DNA from: Maratus speciosus
Lineage: Eukaryota > Arthropoda > Arachnida > Araneae > Salticidae
Length of the DNA stretch: 64,000 nt
Direction of reading: 5' to 3'
Assembly: GCA_963932465.1 (NCBI GenBank)
Contig: OZ010800.1
Coordinates: 95,251,307-95,315,306, forward strand
Part shown: positions 47,453 to 59,463 of the stretch, piece after piece
Numbering within the stretch: the first letter of the stretch is position 1
Layout: each line of letters opens with the position of its first letter
Translations under genes and position numbers: made by a program
Notes under the pieces: generated by a model
Told to the model about the DNA's origin: nothing
The model's input: only the letters and a program-made list of their open reading frames with translations
Database searches by the model: none

Positions 47453-49055
47453 CAATCAAATTTGGCAAGATTTGCGGTCATAAGGATTCTTTTTTGAGTT
47501 TTCTGGAGTACAATCCATTGCTTTCCGTTCTTGTTTTTGTGAGGAGGCTTCTTTTCTGTAGCACCTATATTCACTGGAGAGTTCTTAGAATATTTGAAAT
47601 AAAAATTATTTTCTAGTTATATTTTCATCACAAGTGTCTTTATATAAAATCCATGAATCAGCTTCTGTCAAGTCCAAAACATTATAAAATACCTGCAAAG
47701 GCCATCCAATTTACCCTGCTTTTACGGTATATTTGCGGGCAATTTGGTCAACTACATCTACTATTGTAAAACGACACAGATGCAGAAATTTGTTTTCGAT
47801 TAGAAGCTATTTTTACAAATTTATGTTTTAAGCTAAGTGATAGTACTTTTTTACGAGGCTTACTTTTGTAAACTGTTAGAACAATATCATTTGATTTGTA
47901 GAATTTTGTGGAGAAAAGAGCCAATTTATCTTTTCTAACTTTATCTATTTTCGGTAATTCTCTTTTATTTGTTCGCACAGTTCCAACAAGACTTGTTTTT
48001 TGGCCAGTAGCTTCTTTGCGAGTTGTATCCTTGTAAAAACATTATCCGTTGTTATATTTCTTAAACAATTTACATAGTTTTTTACAAGATTCAAAACTAC
48101 AAATTCATTCAAAGGTACTTCTGGTGGTCTAAGCTCATCTTTGCCTAAATAAGGAAAGCCATTTATAAGATATTTACTTCGCACGTCTACAGCTAACCAA
48201 AACTTAATTCCGAATTTGCCCGGCTTATTGGACATATATTGCAGAAATGTGCATCTTGCCTTTGTGGGAAACAATTGTTCATCTACGCTTATATTCTGAT
48301 CTGGTTTGTAACAAACTTGGCTGTTACCAATTTGTCAGTTCGTAAGCGAAAACTCCTCTCGCTATTTTTGTCGAAACGAATGAATCTCATAATTTCTGAA
48401 AATCTGTTTTAACTCATAGTTTTGTGAAAGAAAAAGGTCTCCATTTTTTCTTACTTTTTTTAACCACAAATAGGATAATTTCAAATTTCTCGCTTCATAG
48501 GCTCCTCGAGCATACAAAATAGCTACAAACGCTTGTAATTCTTCAATAGTAATTTTTCAATCGTTCTTCTGTCAAACATTTCTGGCCTCGAGCTCAGTTT
48601 AAGTTTTTAAGTGATTCATCATTCGATTATCAATTGTAAGTCTAAATACACTGCTAACATTACCAAGCATAATGTTTCGCTTTGCATAACCAGTTGGACC
48701 TGAAGTATCCTTGAATATAGTATGTGATGGGAGTCTCAACACAACTATTCCCTAATTCTTCAATTCAGTATCGTCGAAAGTAATGTCTTTCTTCTGTCTT
48801 TTTTTCAGCTCCAGTTTGGCTATCCGATTGTGCATCTGAACATATTCGAAATCGCTTTCTGCGTTTGTGGCTCTTTTGGGGAATTTCTTCTTCACTCCCT
48901 GAATCTTCACTTTCTTCAATATCTCGTACTTTAATTTCATCTTCAGCTTCTTCAGAGTCTGAAAAATCAGTTTTATTTTCCACGCAAGATATGTACAAAT
49001 TATTATTACTTGAATTAGTGCCCGAACAGTCTTCATTTATATTAGTGAGTTGCAA
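47350..49055 (-). pseudogene. piggyBac transposase, heavily broken
   Basis: The family catalyses TTAA-specific cut-and-paste transposition. From 49055 the minus strand encodes an acidic N-terminus (DSEEAEDEIKVRDIEESED) and a basic KRRKRF cluster. It then changes frame to give FKDTSGPTGYAKRNIMLGN and DNRMMNHLK (about 48715-48600). After several stops it gives SVDEQLFPTKARCTFLQYMS and KFGIKFWLAVDVRSKYLING (48310-48150) and ITTDNVF. A further frameshift gives the stretch from 47978 (RKKVLSLSLKHKFVKIASN, SFYNS) and then VDVVDQIARKYTVKAG near 47740-47700. The C-terminus ends near 47455. Two Asp-bearing blocks of the catalytic core and the VDxxDQ block are recognisable. Multiple stops and shifts make it inactive. 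Confidence 0.9.
47409..47448 (-). repeat. 40-bp poly(T) run
   Basis: An uninterrupted T run just beyond the C-terminal coding end of the piggyBac fossil, reading as poly(A) on the transposase strand. Confidence 0.85.
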
Positions 49056-49094
49056 ATAGTAATATTTTGAAATTTGTATTATAAAAGAAAAACA

Positions 49095-49330
49095 TATCTG
49101 TGCGTAACAGTGACGTCATTTTGCGAATAGTAACACTTTTAAATTTGAAATGGAATTTCGGTTTTGCAATTTTCGCTAAAGCAATTTTTTAAATTTCTAA
49201 ACATCGTACATTTTCAATTTTTTACACCGTCGAATAGGGGAAAATGTACTTTTAAATGCAATTTGTTAAAAAGCTGTATCTCAATTTATTTTTCAGATAT
49301 TAATTTTTTTTTTTAGTTTTTAATATAATT
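49095..49330 (+). repeat. R3 dispersed repeat, copy truncated by R1
   Basis: Shares AACATATCTGTGCGTAACAG-like, TGACGTCATTTTGCGAATAG-like, CATCGTACATTTTCAATTTT and ACTTTTAAATGCAATTTGTT blocks with 52440-52690. It ends at the 5' hairpin of the R1 copy at 49331, so R1 probably inserted into it. Confidence 0.6.
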
Positions 49331-50408
49331 TTTACTTTCTTCTATCTTTACAAGAAGAAAGTATTGGATTCATGAAAATTTTCGAATTCCGGTTTTCGAC
49401 GGATTTACACGTTTTAAGGGTCACAGAACCCGAAAAACATGTTTTTACAAAATGTCTGTCTGTGAGTCTGTCTGTCCGTCTGTCTGTGTGTCTGTGTGTG
49501 ACACAAATTTTTTGGGCGCTCTATCTCAAGTACTAATGCACGGAATTTAATAAAAATTCATAACCTGTTAGGCCCTGATACAAATTGATGCTGATTAGAT
49601 TTTGGTGCAAATCACTCAACAGGTGGCGCTGCTGTGCTGCATTTTTTACTATTTACGCAATGGCTTTATCTCAAGAACTAATGCACGGATTTTCACGAAA
49701 CTTCAGATTCAGTTAGTACCTCATATGACTTGATGCTGATTACGTGTTGGTGTAAATCGCTCAACAGGTGGCGCTGCTATGCTGCATTTTGTACGATTTC
49801 TGCAATGACTCTATCTCAAGAACTAATGCGCGGATTTTCATGAAACTTCAGATTCATTTAGTCCTTGATATGACTTGATGCTGATTACGTGTTGGTGTAA
49901 ATTGCTCAACAGGTGTCGTTGCTGTGCTGCATTTTGAGCGATTCCCACAATAGCTCTATCTCAAAAACTAATGCACGAATTTTTATCTAACTTCAGATTT
50001 AGATAGATGTTAACACAAGTTGTTGCTGATTAGGTTTCAGTGGTAATCGTCCAATAGGTGGCGCTTCTATGCTAGAATTTTCTTAATTTTCGCAATCACT
50101 CTATCTCCAAAACTCATATACGGATTTTCCCCAAATTTAAGATTCAGTTAGACTTTGACATAAGTGGTTACTTGGTGATTTTTGGTGTAAAGCACCCAGT
50201 AGGTGGCACTGCTATGCTGAATTTTGCTAAATTTACACGATTTCAGAGATAGCCATATCTCAAGACCTAATGCACGGAATTTCATATCTTTAGAATCCTT
50301 ATGATTGGCATAGATTGCCGTTTAATTTTTGGCAATGTGAGAGCGAATTTTCCAGTATTAACATGTATGAGATAGAAGAAAGTTTTGGGAATGGTACATC
50401 CGACTAGT
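49331..50408 (+). mobile_element. R1 tandem-repeat element, most complete plus-strand copy
   Basis: It begins TTTACTTTCTTCTATC with a hairpin to AAGAAGAAAG. TTCCGGTTTTCGACGGATTT, ACATGTTTTTACAAAATG and a GTCT microsatellite (about 49455-49500) follow. Five tandem units of about 145 bp are marked by AGGTGGCGCTGCT-like words near 49621, 49768, 49910, 50056 and 50201. The 3' end reads GAGATAGAAGAAAGTTTTGG, then CATCCGACTAGT at 50408. The 13-bp block CTTTCTTCTATCT near the start is inverted as AGATAGAAGAAAG at the end. No protein is encoded. Confidence 0.85.
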
Positions 50409-52439
50409 TGTAATTGCGGCAACAAAGTACCATTTCTATTGAAAGTAAATGGAAAATAGTAGATTACCGTGTTTTTTATTGCCATTTTCTCATATAAAAT
50501 GAAAATAAATTAAATTAAAATACATGCTATGTCAAGATTATCCTCTGTTTGAAAACCCGGTGAATTTTGGTTTATTTCGTTTTTATGTATCAATTGAATG
50601 GTTTTAAGTTTACTGGAAACTTACTTCACAAACGATACAACACTTTCTCTTTACGAAAATGTATTTTTAAAAAATATTTGTGTGACTTGTTTTACTCCGT
50701 ATTTACTTAATTTGTATCAAAAAGATGAAATGAAAACAATTTTATTAGTACGTGTGTACTAACATTATCCGAAGTTTGAAAAAAAATATAAATGAATGAT
50801 TTCTGATAAATCATGGATCTATTATAAATAAATAAATGAAGGCAGGTGAATCATTAGATAGCAATTTGTAAATAAATAAATAAAGATTAATAAATAAAGA
50901 AATAAATGAAGGCTTGTGAATCATTAGACAGCAATTTGTTTTTCCGAGCTTCTTGAAATGCGACATTTCTTTTTGCTGGGTTTTTGTATCATTCCGCGTT
51001 AATGACGTCAGATGCATTCTTTTCTCTAGATGTTGTTTAAGACTAGATCGTAAAAGTGGAATGTTTTAGCAAATGAAAATGCCGTCATTTTATAAACAAA
51101 AGCAGGTATTTTAATTGTTAAAACTGAAATATGTTTTCTGAAGTGCGTTATATCACCCTAGCTGCTTTGCAGGCGAAAATATTTCACTTTTGAAAATAAT
51201 GTAATCGAAATCATACATTGATAAAACGCAATGTTTTAAAAAAATTTAGAGTGTTTTTATAGAAGAGCAGCGACATATACTTTGCATCCTTAGATCGGAA
51301 ATCTTTGTCCAAAAAAATAGCAATTTATATTACAGAATTTAATGATGCTCACCTGGATGAATTCGCTTCGCAGTTAGACAAGCAAACAAAGGAGATTTTG
51401 AGAATAATTCGAGGTTTAAAATAATATCAAGTTCCTAAAGTTTTTGTCAAAAATTCTTTTGACTAATAAAATTTTATTGTTTTCTTTAAGACAGTCTACT
51501 ATAATTTTATCAGAATAACATAATTTACTTAATTTAATTTTCCGTAATTTTATGTAATCCACATATTTAAAACACAACGCTGTTTTTTAGTTATTTGATC
51601 TGAGCTTTCTGCTGAAAAAATTTTACTAATACCCTTTTTAACTGAAAGCTGTTCATTTGTAGATGTGCTCGCACTAGCTGTTTTATAATATCTCTATTTT
51701 TATATTTTTATTTAAATAGTACTGAAATTCCTTCAAAATGGTGGTTATTAGATAGCGTTCATTATTGCAGAAAATAGAGAAATAATGAGGCTTTATTCAT
51801 GCCATTTTCTGATAAAAATTCAAAATAGTTGACAGAAATTGTTGTATAGGGTTTAATGGTGCAAAATCTAATTAGGGGTATAATATTTTGAACAGAAAAT
51901 GACGTAGTGCTTTTAAAAACACGCTTTTTCCCTCAAAGTTTCCTTTTTTTTTCCTTGTGCAAGTGTACTGATACTAAGATTCGGATACTAGGCGAAATGT
52001 TTAAGCATGTGAAAATGCCATCATATTTAAAAGAAAACGATCATTTTCTTAGATAAATCTAAACATTTTAACACAAATGCGTCCGAAAAACATATATTAC
52101 GGCAATTATTACTCTCCGGTACTGAGATTAGAATCACAAGTTAAAAGTGGAACTGTTCACATGCAAAGATGTTGCTAACAATCCTGACGTCAAGTTTTAT
52201 GTTAAAATGATTTTTAAATGATCAAATTAAAATACCATTTTTTTTAATGGAGAATGCGTATATGATAAGTGCTTATGTAAATTTTGAGAAGGTGAAAATG
52301 ATGACGATTTTAGATTTCATTGGAGAAAATTCTATGATCGTGTCAAAGTAAACTAAATTTTCCTGTTTTGCATTCCGGAGTACCAAGTATTATTAAGTGA
52401 TCTTTATTATATTTTACTTATTATGTATCTATATTAGAA
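50409..52439. other. No gene recognised
   Basis: AT-rich, with an AAATAAATAA-type microsatellite around 50825-50910. Two regions (51040-51100 and 51995-52050) share GTGGAAT/AAATG...GAAAATGCC(G/A)TCAT wording, suggesting diverged copies of another repeat. Confidence 0.4.
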
Positions 52440-52990
52440 AGGACTAAGCGTATCTGTGCGTAACGCTGGCGTCATTTTGCGAATGGTAACATTTCACTAT
52501 CAAATTTTGGCTTTAAAATTTTCGCGACTGCAAATTTTTAATCTTCTGACAATCGTACATGTTCAATTTTTAGACATGGTACATGGAAAAAATCTACTTT
52601 TAAATGCAATTTGTTTAAAACTATCTCAATTGACTGATTTAATGATTTATTTTTTTTTAATAATTTTCAAGCATGATTTTTTCTAATTTATCTTTTCACG
52701 TGCCGGCTTCAGTACATAATTAATAATAAACATTTTGCACAAAAAAGCAACAAAAATTGTTTAAGATTTATTTCTGACTAATTTTTCATAATAAAATTAA
52801 TACTTCCTTGAAAGAATAATATTAAAAAACACAAATTCAACATATTTGTAATCGAACAATTTAAACTTTTTGACCGTAGAATAGGGAAAAAAACCCCTTT
52901 CAAATAGAATTTGTTTGCAAAGTGCATCTCAGTTTATTGATTGCCTACGTTTTCAAAAAAAATCTTCAAGCATGAAATCTCCTTAAACTT
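52440..52990 (+). repeat. R3 dispersed repeat, further copies
   Basis: 52440-52690 parallels 49095-49330. A second, more diverged block at 52840-52990 repeats AGAATAGGGAAAAAA, AATTTGTTTGCAAAGTGCAT and TTCAAGCATGA. The unit is AT-rich and non-coding. Confidence 0.55.
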
Positions 52991-53724
52991 ATCTCTATAA
53001 GGTGGAGCTCGATTACGAAAGATTAAACCGTTCACACTTAAAGCAACATATTCCATAAAAATATTAATAAAACTTCCTCTATAATTAAATAAATGAGATA
53101 ATATAAATAAGACACAAATTTAACAGACATCTAATTGAAGTACGCGCTTAAAAATCTGAATATCTGAGAATATAAAAGGATGCCTTATGTAGCAAAATCT
53201 TGGGTCTTCTACAATTGGAAAAGCACTGATTTAAAAAAAAAATAGAAAATCTAAATTTTAAGAAAGTCGTACAAGTAGAAATCTGATTAATTACAGTTTT
53301 CTTCATAAGATACAGATTTTTTTAAAGGCATTTGGCGTTTCTATTGCTTCTTGAGACACTTAAAATCAGAGATCATTCTGACAAAAAACCGAAGGCAGGC
53401 CATTTAAAAACATTGAATATCGTGGATTATTCTACCGCGAAAAAATAAATGGACTTAGAAATTAAAAGTATTATTCAATATTTTCTGGAGTAAATTTTAA
53501 TCTTGCGTATATTTTATAAACTTTCAATAATTTAATAATTCATAATTTTTTATATCTATGCAATTAATAAATGTAGAATTGAAAGAAATTTTTATATTAA
53601 TTATTCGGGAAAGAAACCTTATGTAAATTATAGGTCATTCATTGTCCAGGAACTAATTTTTGCAAAAGTTGTAAGGTGTGATTTTAATATAAACTTATTT
53701 ATAGGGAAGAGGGGATAGAAAACC
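52991..53724. other. No gene recognised
   Basis: AT-rich. Confidence 0.5.
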
Positions 53725-53885
53725 GGAATTTCCAGACCTGGGATCGGTCCGTCTCGAAAGAGGAATAATTAAGCTCGGCCCGTGCCGGGCATGTGGAAAA
53801 ACTAAAAGTTCGGCCCGGCCCGTTTGTATTTTCGCGGTTCATGCACCGGCCGGGTCCCAGAAAAAAAAATCAGACCCGACTCAAT
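53725..53885. repeat. GC-rich patch of CGGCCCG-like words
   Basis: Short related words (CTCGGCCCGTGCCGGGC, TTCGGCCCGGCCCG, CACCGGCCGGGTCCC) cluster within about 120 bp of otherwise AT-rich sequence. Self-complementary words could form hairpins. Origin unknown. Confidence 0.6.
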
Positions 53886-54744
53886 TTCTACAAAAAATTC
53901 AGATTTTTCTCAACATACAGTTAAGATTATTTTCTAGAATACTGCATCAATATTTATGCAAAAATTTTAAAGTATAGTTTAAATTACTATATGTTTTCAA
54001 GCCAGAGCATACAGAATAGCAACATTAATAATCACTTAGACTCACTCTTATGCAAAAATGCATGAATACAAATTTATTACGATTATATAGATAAAATTCA
54101 GTAATACGGAAATAATAGGACTCCATCTTAAATAGGATATCATAACCATGACAACACGGAATTATTACCTATCATAGGATATGATTGAATTAATTACATA
54201 TTATAGGATTTAATAGAATAATCGCCATGGCAACGTAAAATCATTACATACATGGGATATCAATGAATTTATTACGTATGATAGGATTTAATACAATGAA
54301 GAAAACTTTTATTAATATCTTTTTAAGTTTTGATTCGATTATCATAAAATTTGAAATAACAAAATTCTGCAACGATTATATATATTGAATTTCAAACCAT
54401 TTGGTTGGGTAGTTTTTGCGCTGTTACATGTTGACGGACGGATCAGGCGTCGACTGTATGTGTTCTATAATTACGAACGCACCTAAAATAGGTGATTTTT
54501 AAAAGTATTTCTGTGTAAATTATTAAGCTATATTTCCAAACTTTTCGTTACCAAAATTCATTAGTACTACCATTATTTTCACAAAGTAAATTGCTTGCAA
54601 GACGAGGCTACTTCATTTAGGCGAATAAACCCTGTTCGCTAATGTAAATCCAATGAGAATTTTTTTAGGTAACTCGTTTGCATTTCAGTACGATTTTTAA
54701 ATGTTTTCTTTTTTGCGTTGCATAGCTGAGGTTAACTCTATAAA
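53886..54744. other. No gene recognised
   Basis: AT-rich. The words ATAGGATAT/ATAGGATTTAAT recur at 54135, 54175, 54203 and 54280, suggesting a short diverged repeat. Confidence 0.4.
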
Positions 54745-54870
54745 GAGTGTTTTTAGGGTGCCGTGCTTAAAAAGTAAAAACGGAACCTTTTTAAGATTAC
54801 TCTTGTGTCTGTCTGTCAGTCACGGCCATTTTACTCGTAAACTATGGAATCTGGAAAGTTCAAATTGGGA
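54745..54870 (+). repeat. Dispersed repeat with GTCTGTCTGTC core
   Basis: Reads AGGGTGCCGTGCTTAAAAAG, then AAAAACGGAACC, TGTCTGTCTGTCAGTCACGG and CTCGTAAACTATGGAATCTG. This arrangement closely resembles a dispersed repeat I have seen in many arthropod genomes (a GGTTCCGTACCC-like head followed by a GTCT tract). The downstream limit is unclear. Confidence 0.5.
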
Positions 54871-55099
54871 GAAGTAACAAAGACTATTGACACACATATT
54901 TACAGATTTTTAAACATTAACAAAAATATTTATGAAAAATGTAGAGAGGCTAATTAAGTTACTTGAAAAAATATTTTTTCTTTGTACACCGTGTGGGGTA
55001 TCATGTGAAACCGTTCGTAATGCTGAGCTCAAAATTTCTTTTCTTTTAATTTTAGGTAATATATTTTCAAAGGTATTGTCAAAAATGTAGTGTAAAAAT

Positions 55100-55545
55100 A
55101 TGTCCCTCCCCCACCTCTATTTCCATATCTACTACAATTATGAAAAAATTAGAGGTAGTAGACATTATTTTAAACTTTGCAGGAAAACTATAGCGATTAC
55201 CCTAGGTCACCTAGTTTTTGAGAAAAACGCATTTTTCAGTTCACTGTTACAGATAAAAAAGGGAAGAAGCTTGTTTGACTTTTTGAAAATTACATAGTTA
55301 TTAAAAACATATACAAGATTTATTCAAGTTACATTTTTTTAAAATAAATTTCTTATTTATATGAGTTCTTTTTCCTATTATTTTCATAACTTAAATGTTT
55401 TAATACTTTGATTAATGATTTAAAATCTTTAAAAAAAAATCTTTTTGTTGCTTTTTCGTAATATTAAAACATCTAAGTCATACCCCCTCCCCCCCACACA
55501 CACACCTTCAGCTTCTCCAGAATACACATTAGGAAGGTGGGGGGG
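55100..55545. other. No gene recognised
   Basis: AT-rich, with a CCCCCACACACACACACC stretch (55489-55506) and a G run (55540-55550) that marks the truncated left edge of the next R1 copy. Confidence 0.45.
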
Positions 55546-56149
55546 GGGGGCTATACCTCAAGTATTAATGCACGGATTTTCATAAAACTTCAGATTTAAT
55601 TAGCGCTTGATATAATTTGGTGCTGATTACATTTTTGTGTAAATCGTTCACAACATGGCACTGCTATGCTGCATTATTCATAATTATCGCAATAGCTCAA
55701 AAGAAATATTGCATAGATTTTCATCAAACTTAAGATTTTGTTATTTTCTGATATACGTTAATGTTGATTACATTTGATGTAAATTGCCCAACAAGTGGTG
55801 CTGTTATGCCACATTTTTCACGATTTCCGCAATAGATCTATCTATCTCAAAAAGTAACACACGGATTCTCATCAAACTTCAGATTCAGTTAGTCGTTGAC
55901 ATGGGTAATTGCTGATTAGGTTTTGGTGATAATCCCCCAATAGGTGTCCCTCTTTACTGTATTTTTCTGGATATAAGATATTTTAGCGACAGTCATATCT
56001 AAAGAACTAATGGACGGAATTTCATATCTTTAGAATCCTCACGATGGACATAGATTAGTCATTAAATTTTGGCACTGGTGATAGCGAATGTTTAAGTATT
56101 AACATATATTAGATAGAAGAAAGTTTTGGGTTTGTCACATCCGACTAGT
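55546..56149 (+). mobile_element. R1 element, 5'-truncated
   Basis: It starts inside a tandem unit (CTATACCTCAAGTATTAATG) directly after a G run. It contains about three units and ends TTAGATAGAAGAAAGTTTTG, then CATCCGACTAGT at 56149. The hairpin and GTCT tract are missing. Confidence 0.8.
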
Positions 56150-57272
56150 TATTCTTTTGTAATAATATTCATATGTGTTTTGGTGGAAGATGTCAAACAT
56201 CTGAGTCCCAGGTGTCATCGAATAAGAGTTAAAGACAGCGAAAAGACATCTGCGACTGGTAATTTTTTGTTTTTTATCTAAAGACATCGAACTTAGGAGC
56301 AAGTATTGTAGGCGTCTTGTCAGTTCCTTTCTGCTGGATTTCACATTTTTTAGAAACATATTCAGAAGCGTATTGTGAAGGATAAATAATTTTTGAGCCC
56401 TGACAAACAAGGACTTTCTGTATCTTCAATTTGTTTTTATACATACTTTCAAATTTTTTCACACACATACGTATCATTCTTATTCAGAGAACTAATGGTT
56501 AGGTAATTGGTACATCTGATATACAGGTGTTTTTACTTAAGCCTAGTTATTGATAAAAAGGAACATGCAAATTTATTTTATTATATTTGTAATGTCGTAT
56601 ACAAGCAAGCATAAATTTCTTAATTGATAAATTAACTTATGTTTTCAGCCAATTATTATTCGTGTCATATAATTTAATAATAAATTATATTCTTTTTATT
56701 TAAATTTGAATAAAAGACATGTTACAGAAATTCTATAAGATTTTTAAAATTTTACACAATAAAGTTTGTTTTTAAGAATTAAATTATGGAAACACAAAAT
56801 TATAAATATCTTACAAACTTTAGATTAGGAGCATTCCATTATTTTGAAACATTTTTAATAAATCCTTCATTTAAAGTAGAGTAAAACCATTCATTTTCTT
56901 TTTTTAACTCGTTATCGTCGGATATAGGTACTTTTAAGAAAAGCTTAAAGTTTTTTTGAGTATGTATCAGGAACTTTTGGATGATTTAATGATATTGCTT
57001 TTTTTTTAACTGTTTCTTAAAAAAATTATTTCATGAAGCTAAATTTTTCTTATCTCTGTATTAGAAAGTTTAAAAATTTTTACAAAAGGAGAGAATAAGA
57101 AAAATACTTTTATTAAGAAGAATATAAATTTTGTTTCTTTCTTGTAAAATATTATAAATCGTTTAATGATTTTCAGTCCTTTAGAAGATTAAAATTCTTT
57201 TCTAAAACAATTTTTAACGGGCGATAATGATGTTTTTCGTATTATAAAATTTTGCCAAATATATTTGTTTAT

Positions 57273-57305
<33 letters not shown>

Positions 57306-57820
57306 TAATCTACTATTTTTTATTCTTAAGCGCATAATTACAGCAATATTTGTGAAAAGCACTATAAAAACATTTAAGAGAAATAGATAAGAAATATTTC
57401 AAAACTTGTCTTTTTCCGTAAGAATACATAAATAAAAATGTAATTTCAAAACTAAATTAAAAATACAAACGTTCTCCTACTTAAGATTGCCCTAATTAGA
57501 AAATTTTAGATAAAATACGCCGTAAGACAAATAAAGTAATACAAAGAGGAAATTTGGGTTTAATGGAAATTTGGGAACAGTTGTTCATTTTTTCAAGGTT
57601 TGTTTATTCATGAAAAAAATGTTCGTTTAACTTACAAGAAGAATATTTGAAGTCGGAAACACAGAATCCGGCGAACCTTTGTGCATTGATAGGCTATAGC
57701 CAGTAGATAAACATATGAGAAGTAAAAAAGCGCAAATTCCAAGGGCTCTTAAAAAACAAACTCTAAAATCACCTAATTTTGTCACTTTAGTACATAATCG
57801 GATAAATTACACACATTTCT
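56150..57820. other. No gene recognised
   Basis: AT-rich. Minus-strand frames at 56135-56477 overlap in two frames and are unassignable. A 30-bp A run lies at 57274-57303. Confidence 0.45.
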
Positions 57821-57823
57821 GAG

Positions 57824-57903
57824 TGGTCGGATGGTTCAGTTGGCAGAGCACCAGACTTCTAAATTTTCCCTCTCGGAACTTTGTTGGTTCGATACTCAAC
57901 AAG
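57824..57903 (+). tRNA. tRNA-like sequence, probably pseudogene or SINE head
   Basis: A box-like GGTTCAGTTGGCAGAGC (57833-57849) and B box-like GGTTCGATACTC (57886-57897) are correctly ordered and spaced. The D arm can pair (GTTC with GAGC). The anticodon loop would be CTTCTAA (TCT, Arg-like), but its stem does not close (CCAGA against ATTTT). The T arm is irregular. A functional tRNA is therefore unlikely. Confidence 0.5.
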
Positions 57904-58030
57904 ACTTTCTTTTCTCTATGAATTGAGTCTTCTGAAATTCATTTTTCGATATTTCTAAATTTAGAATATTCCTGCCTAGAAATGTTTTTTTTTTTCATTT
58001 TAATTATGGCACTACACTAAAGAACTACGT

Positions 58031-58420
58031 CTATTCTCCGAAAAACTTTAAAAACAAAATGCCGTACTCACTCGGTCTACAGTAGATAGTTGTTAAAACT
58101 TTAACACAATCAAGAGTAGAAAATTCTAAATCCACCCTGTTTATTTTCAATACCGTGGATGTTTTGCTAAAAAACACCTGCCAATCTACGTAATTATTAA
58201 ATACTAATACCAATGAAAAGATTTTTGTTGTTGAAACAGTTATTCCAATTCCAAACATAAGGACACGAGATAAGTAAAAAATATTTAAAAAAAAAAATCG
58301 AAAAATTAAAAAAACTTTTATATTGTTATGTATCAGAAAAGACGAAGTTAAAATACTATATTTTAAATTTATGCTGCTCATTTTAATTGATTTCGCTGAA
58401 GAGAATAGAGGTTTATTCAT
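58031..58420 (-). CDS. Hydrophobic open frame, uncertain
   Basis: From the first ATG (58420) about 129 codons are open, extendable to 58477 only from a TTG. A hydrophobic Phe/Ile-rich stretch (IFRFFFLNIFYLSRVLMFGI) could span a membrane. The C-terminal half is less repetitive (VLKINRVDLEFSTLDCVKVL). It could be an exon of a membrane protein such as a chemoreceptor, but AT-rich sequence yields such frames by chance. Confidence 0.17.
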   Translation of the reverse strand: MNKPLFSSAKSIKMSSINLKYSILTSSFLIHNNIKVFLIFRFFFLNIFYLSRVLMFGIGITVSTTKIFSLVLVFNNYVDWQVFFSKTSTVLKINRVDLEFSTLDCVKVLTTIYCRPSEYGILFLKFFGE

Positions 58421-58479
58421 AAAAAAAATCCATAAATAAAAGTGAATAAACAATTTTTTTCCGTCTGAGGAATTCAAAT

Positions 58480-59259
58480 TACGTTTTTCTTTTTTTTTAT
58501 TTTCATTAGATTCATAATACTGTCACAAAAGTAATGCCTGGCGCTGAATCAACTGTGCCATTTGTCCGCTCAGAAATGTGTGAATGTGTGCAATGTCCAA
58601 TTATGTACTAAAGCGTCAAAATTGTGTGACTTTGGGCTTGTTTTTTTAAGGCCTCCATCATATTGCACTTTATCCTTGTCATATGTTTATCTACTGACTA
58701 TACTCTACAATCCACAAAGGGTCGTTGTATTATACACTCCAAACTGAGGTCTTCTCCTTGTTAGAGTTAAACAATTAAAATTGATTAACCAGAATTTGTA
58801 AGAGAATCTTAGTATATGATACTAATGGTACCTTATTTTTTTATTATTATCTTTATTTATTTTTTATAACAATTTTCCGCTTTCAGACTTGAAAGCATTA
58901 TGGTATTTCACTAACTTTAAGAACCAATTTTCAGCAAATATCTAGGAATTGTTTTATTGCTTCAATAGCAAAATTAGTGACTTTGCGGCCTCTGATTGTT
59001 GCAATACGCCAAATGGAATCTATATGCCTAATCACATTAGAGAGAAATTATTTTGCTGCGGAAGTTTTTAATACTACTCACAATCACATTTAGAGGAAAC
59101 TTCATTCTTATACTACTTTTAGGTGCACGTGACATTTAAATTAATGTTAAAACATTCTTAACAACCAATTTTCAGCCGCCCCTTTAAAAAAAAAAAAACA
59201 GAAACAGTAATAGCTTCTTGCAAACCTATTTATCAGCTACGAGACACTGAAAGGTCTTT
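58480..59259. other. No gene recognised
   Basis: AT-rich. Confidence 0.5.
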
Positions 59260-59263
59260 TTAA

Positions 59264-59463
59264 CCCTCCGCCTACCAGACGGGTCCAATGGGCCCGATGG
59301 GTACATTCGAAATATTTATTCTAACCAGAAATTTCTTTAAAATAAACTAAATGTGTAAACCAGACAATAATGAGTTAAGTAAATAAGTTCCATAGATTTA
59401 AATAAGAATTCTGATGTGTAATATTTTTATAAAACTTGAGTAAAATTTTCGGTAGTTCTAGGG
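59264..59463. mobile_element. piggyBac-type MITE, second 200-bp copy, diverged
   Basis: TTAA flanks both ends (59260-59263 and 59464-59467). The termini CCCTCCGCCTACC and CGGTAGTTCTAGGG are imperfect inverted repeats. A near-palindrome CGGGTCC-AAT-GGGCCCG starts 16 bp inside. Its interior parallels the 3505-3704 element: AACCAGAA, AAATAAGTT, AATTCTG and TATTTTTATAAAA.TTGAG. Both are exactly 200 bp. Confidence 0.82.

Noticed and set aside
48865..49059. Ser-rich plus-strand frame
   Set aside because: It is the antisense of the acidic N-terminus of the piggyBac transposase.
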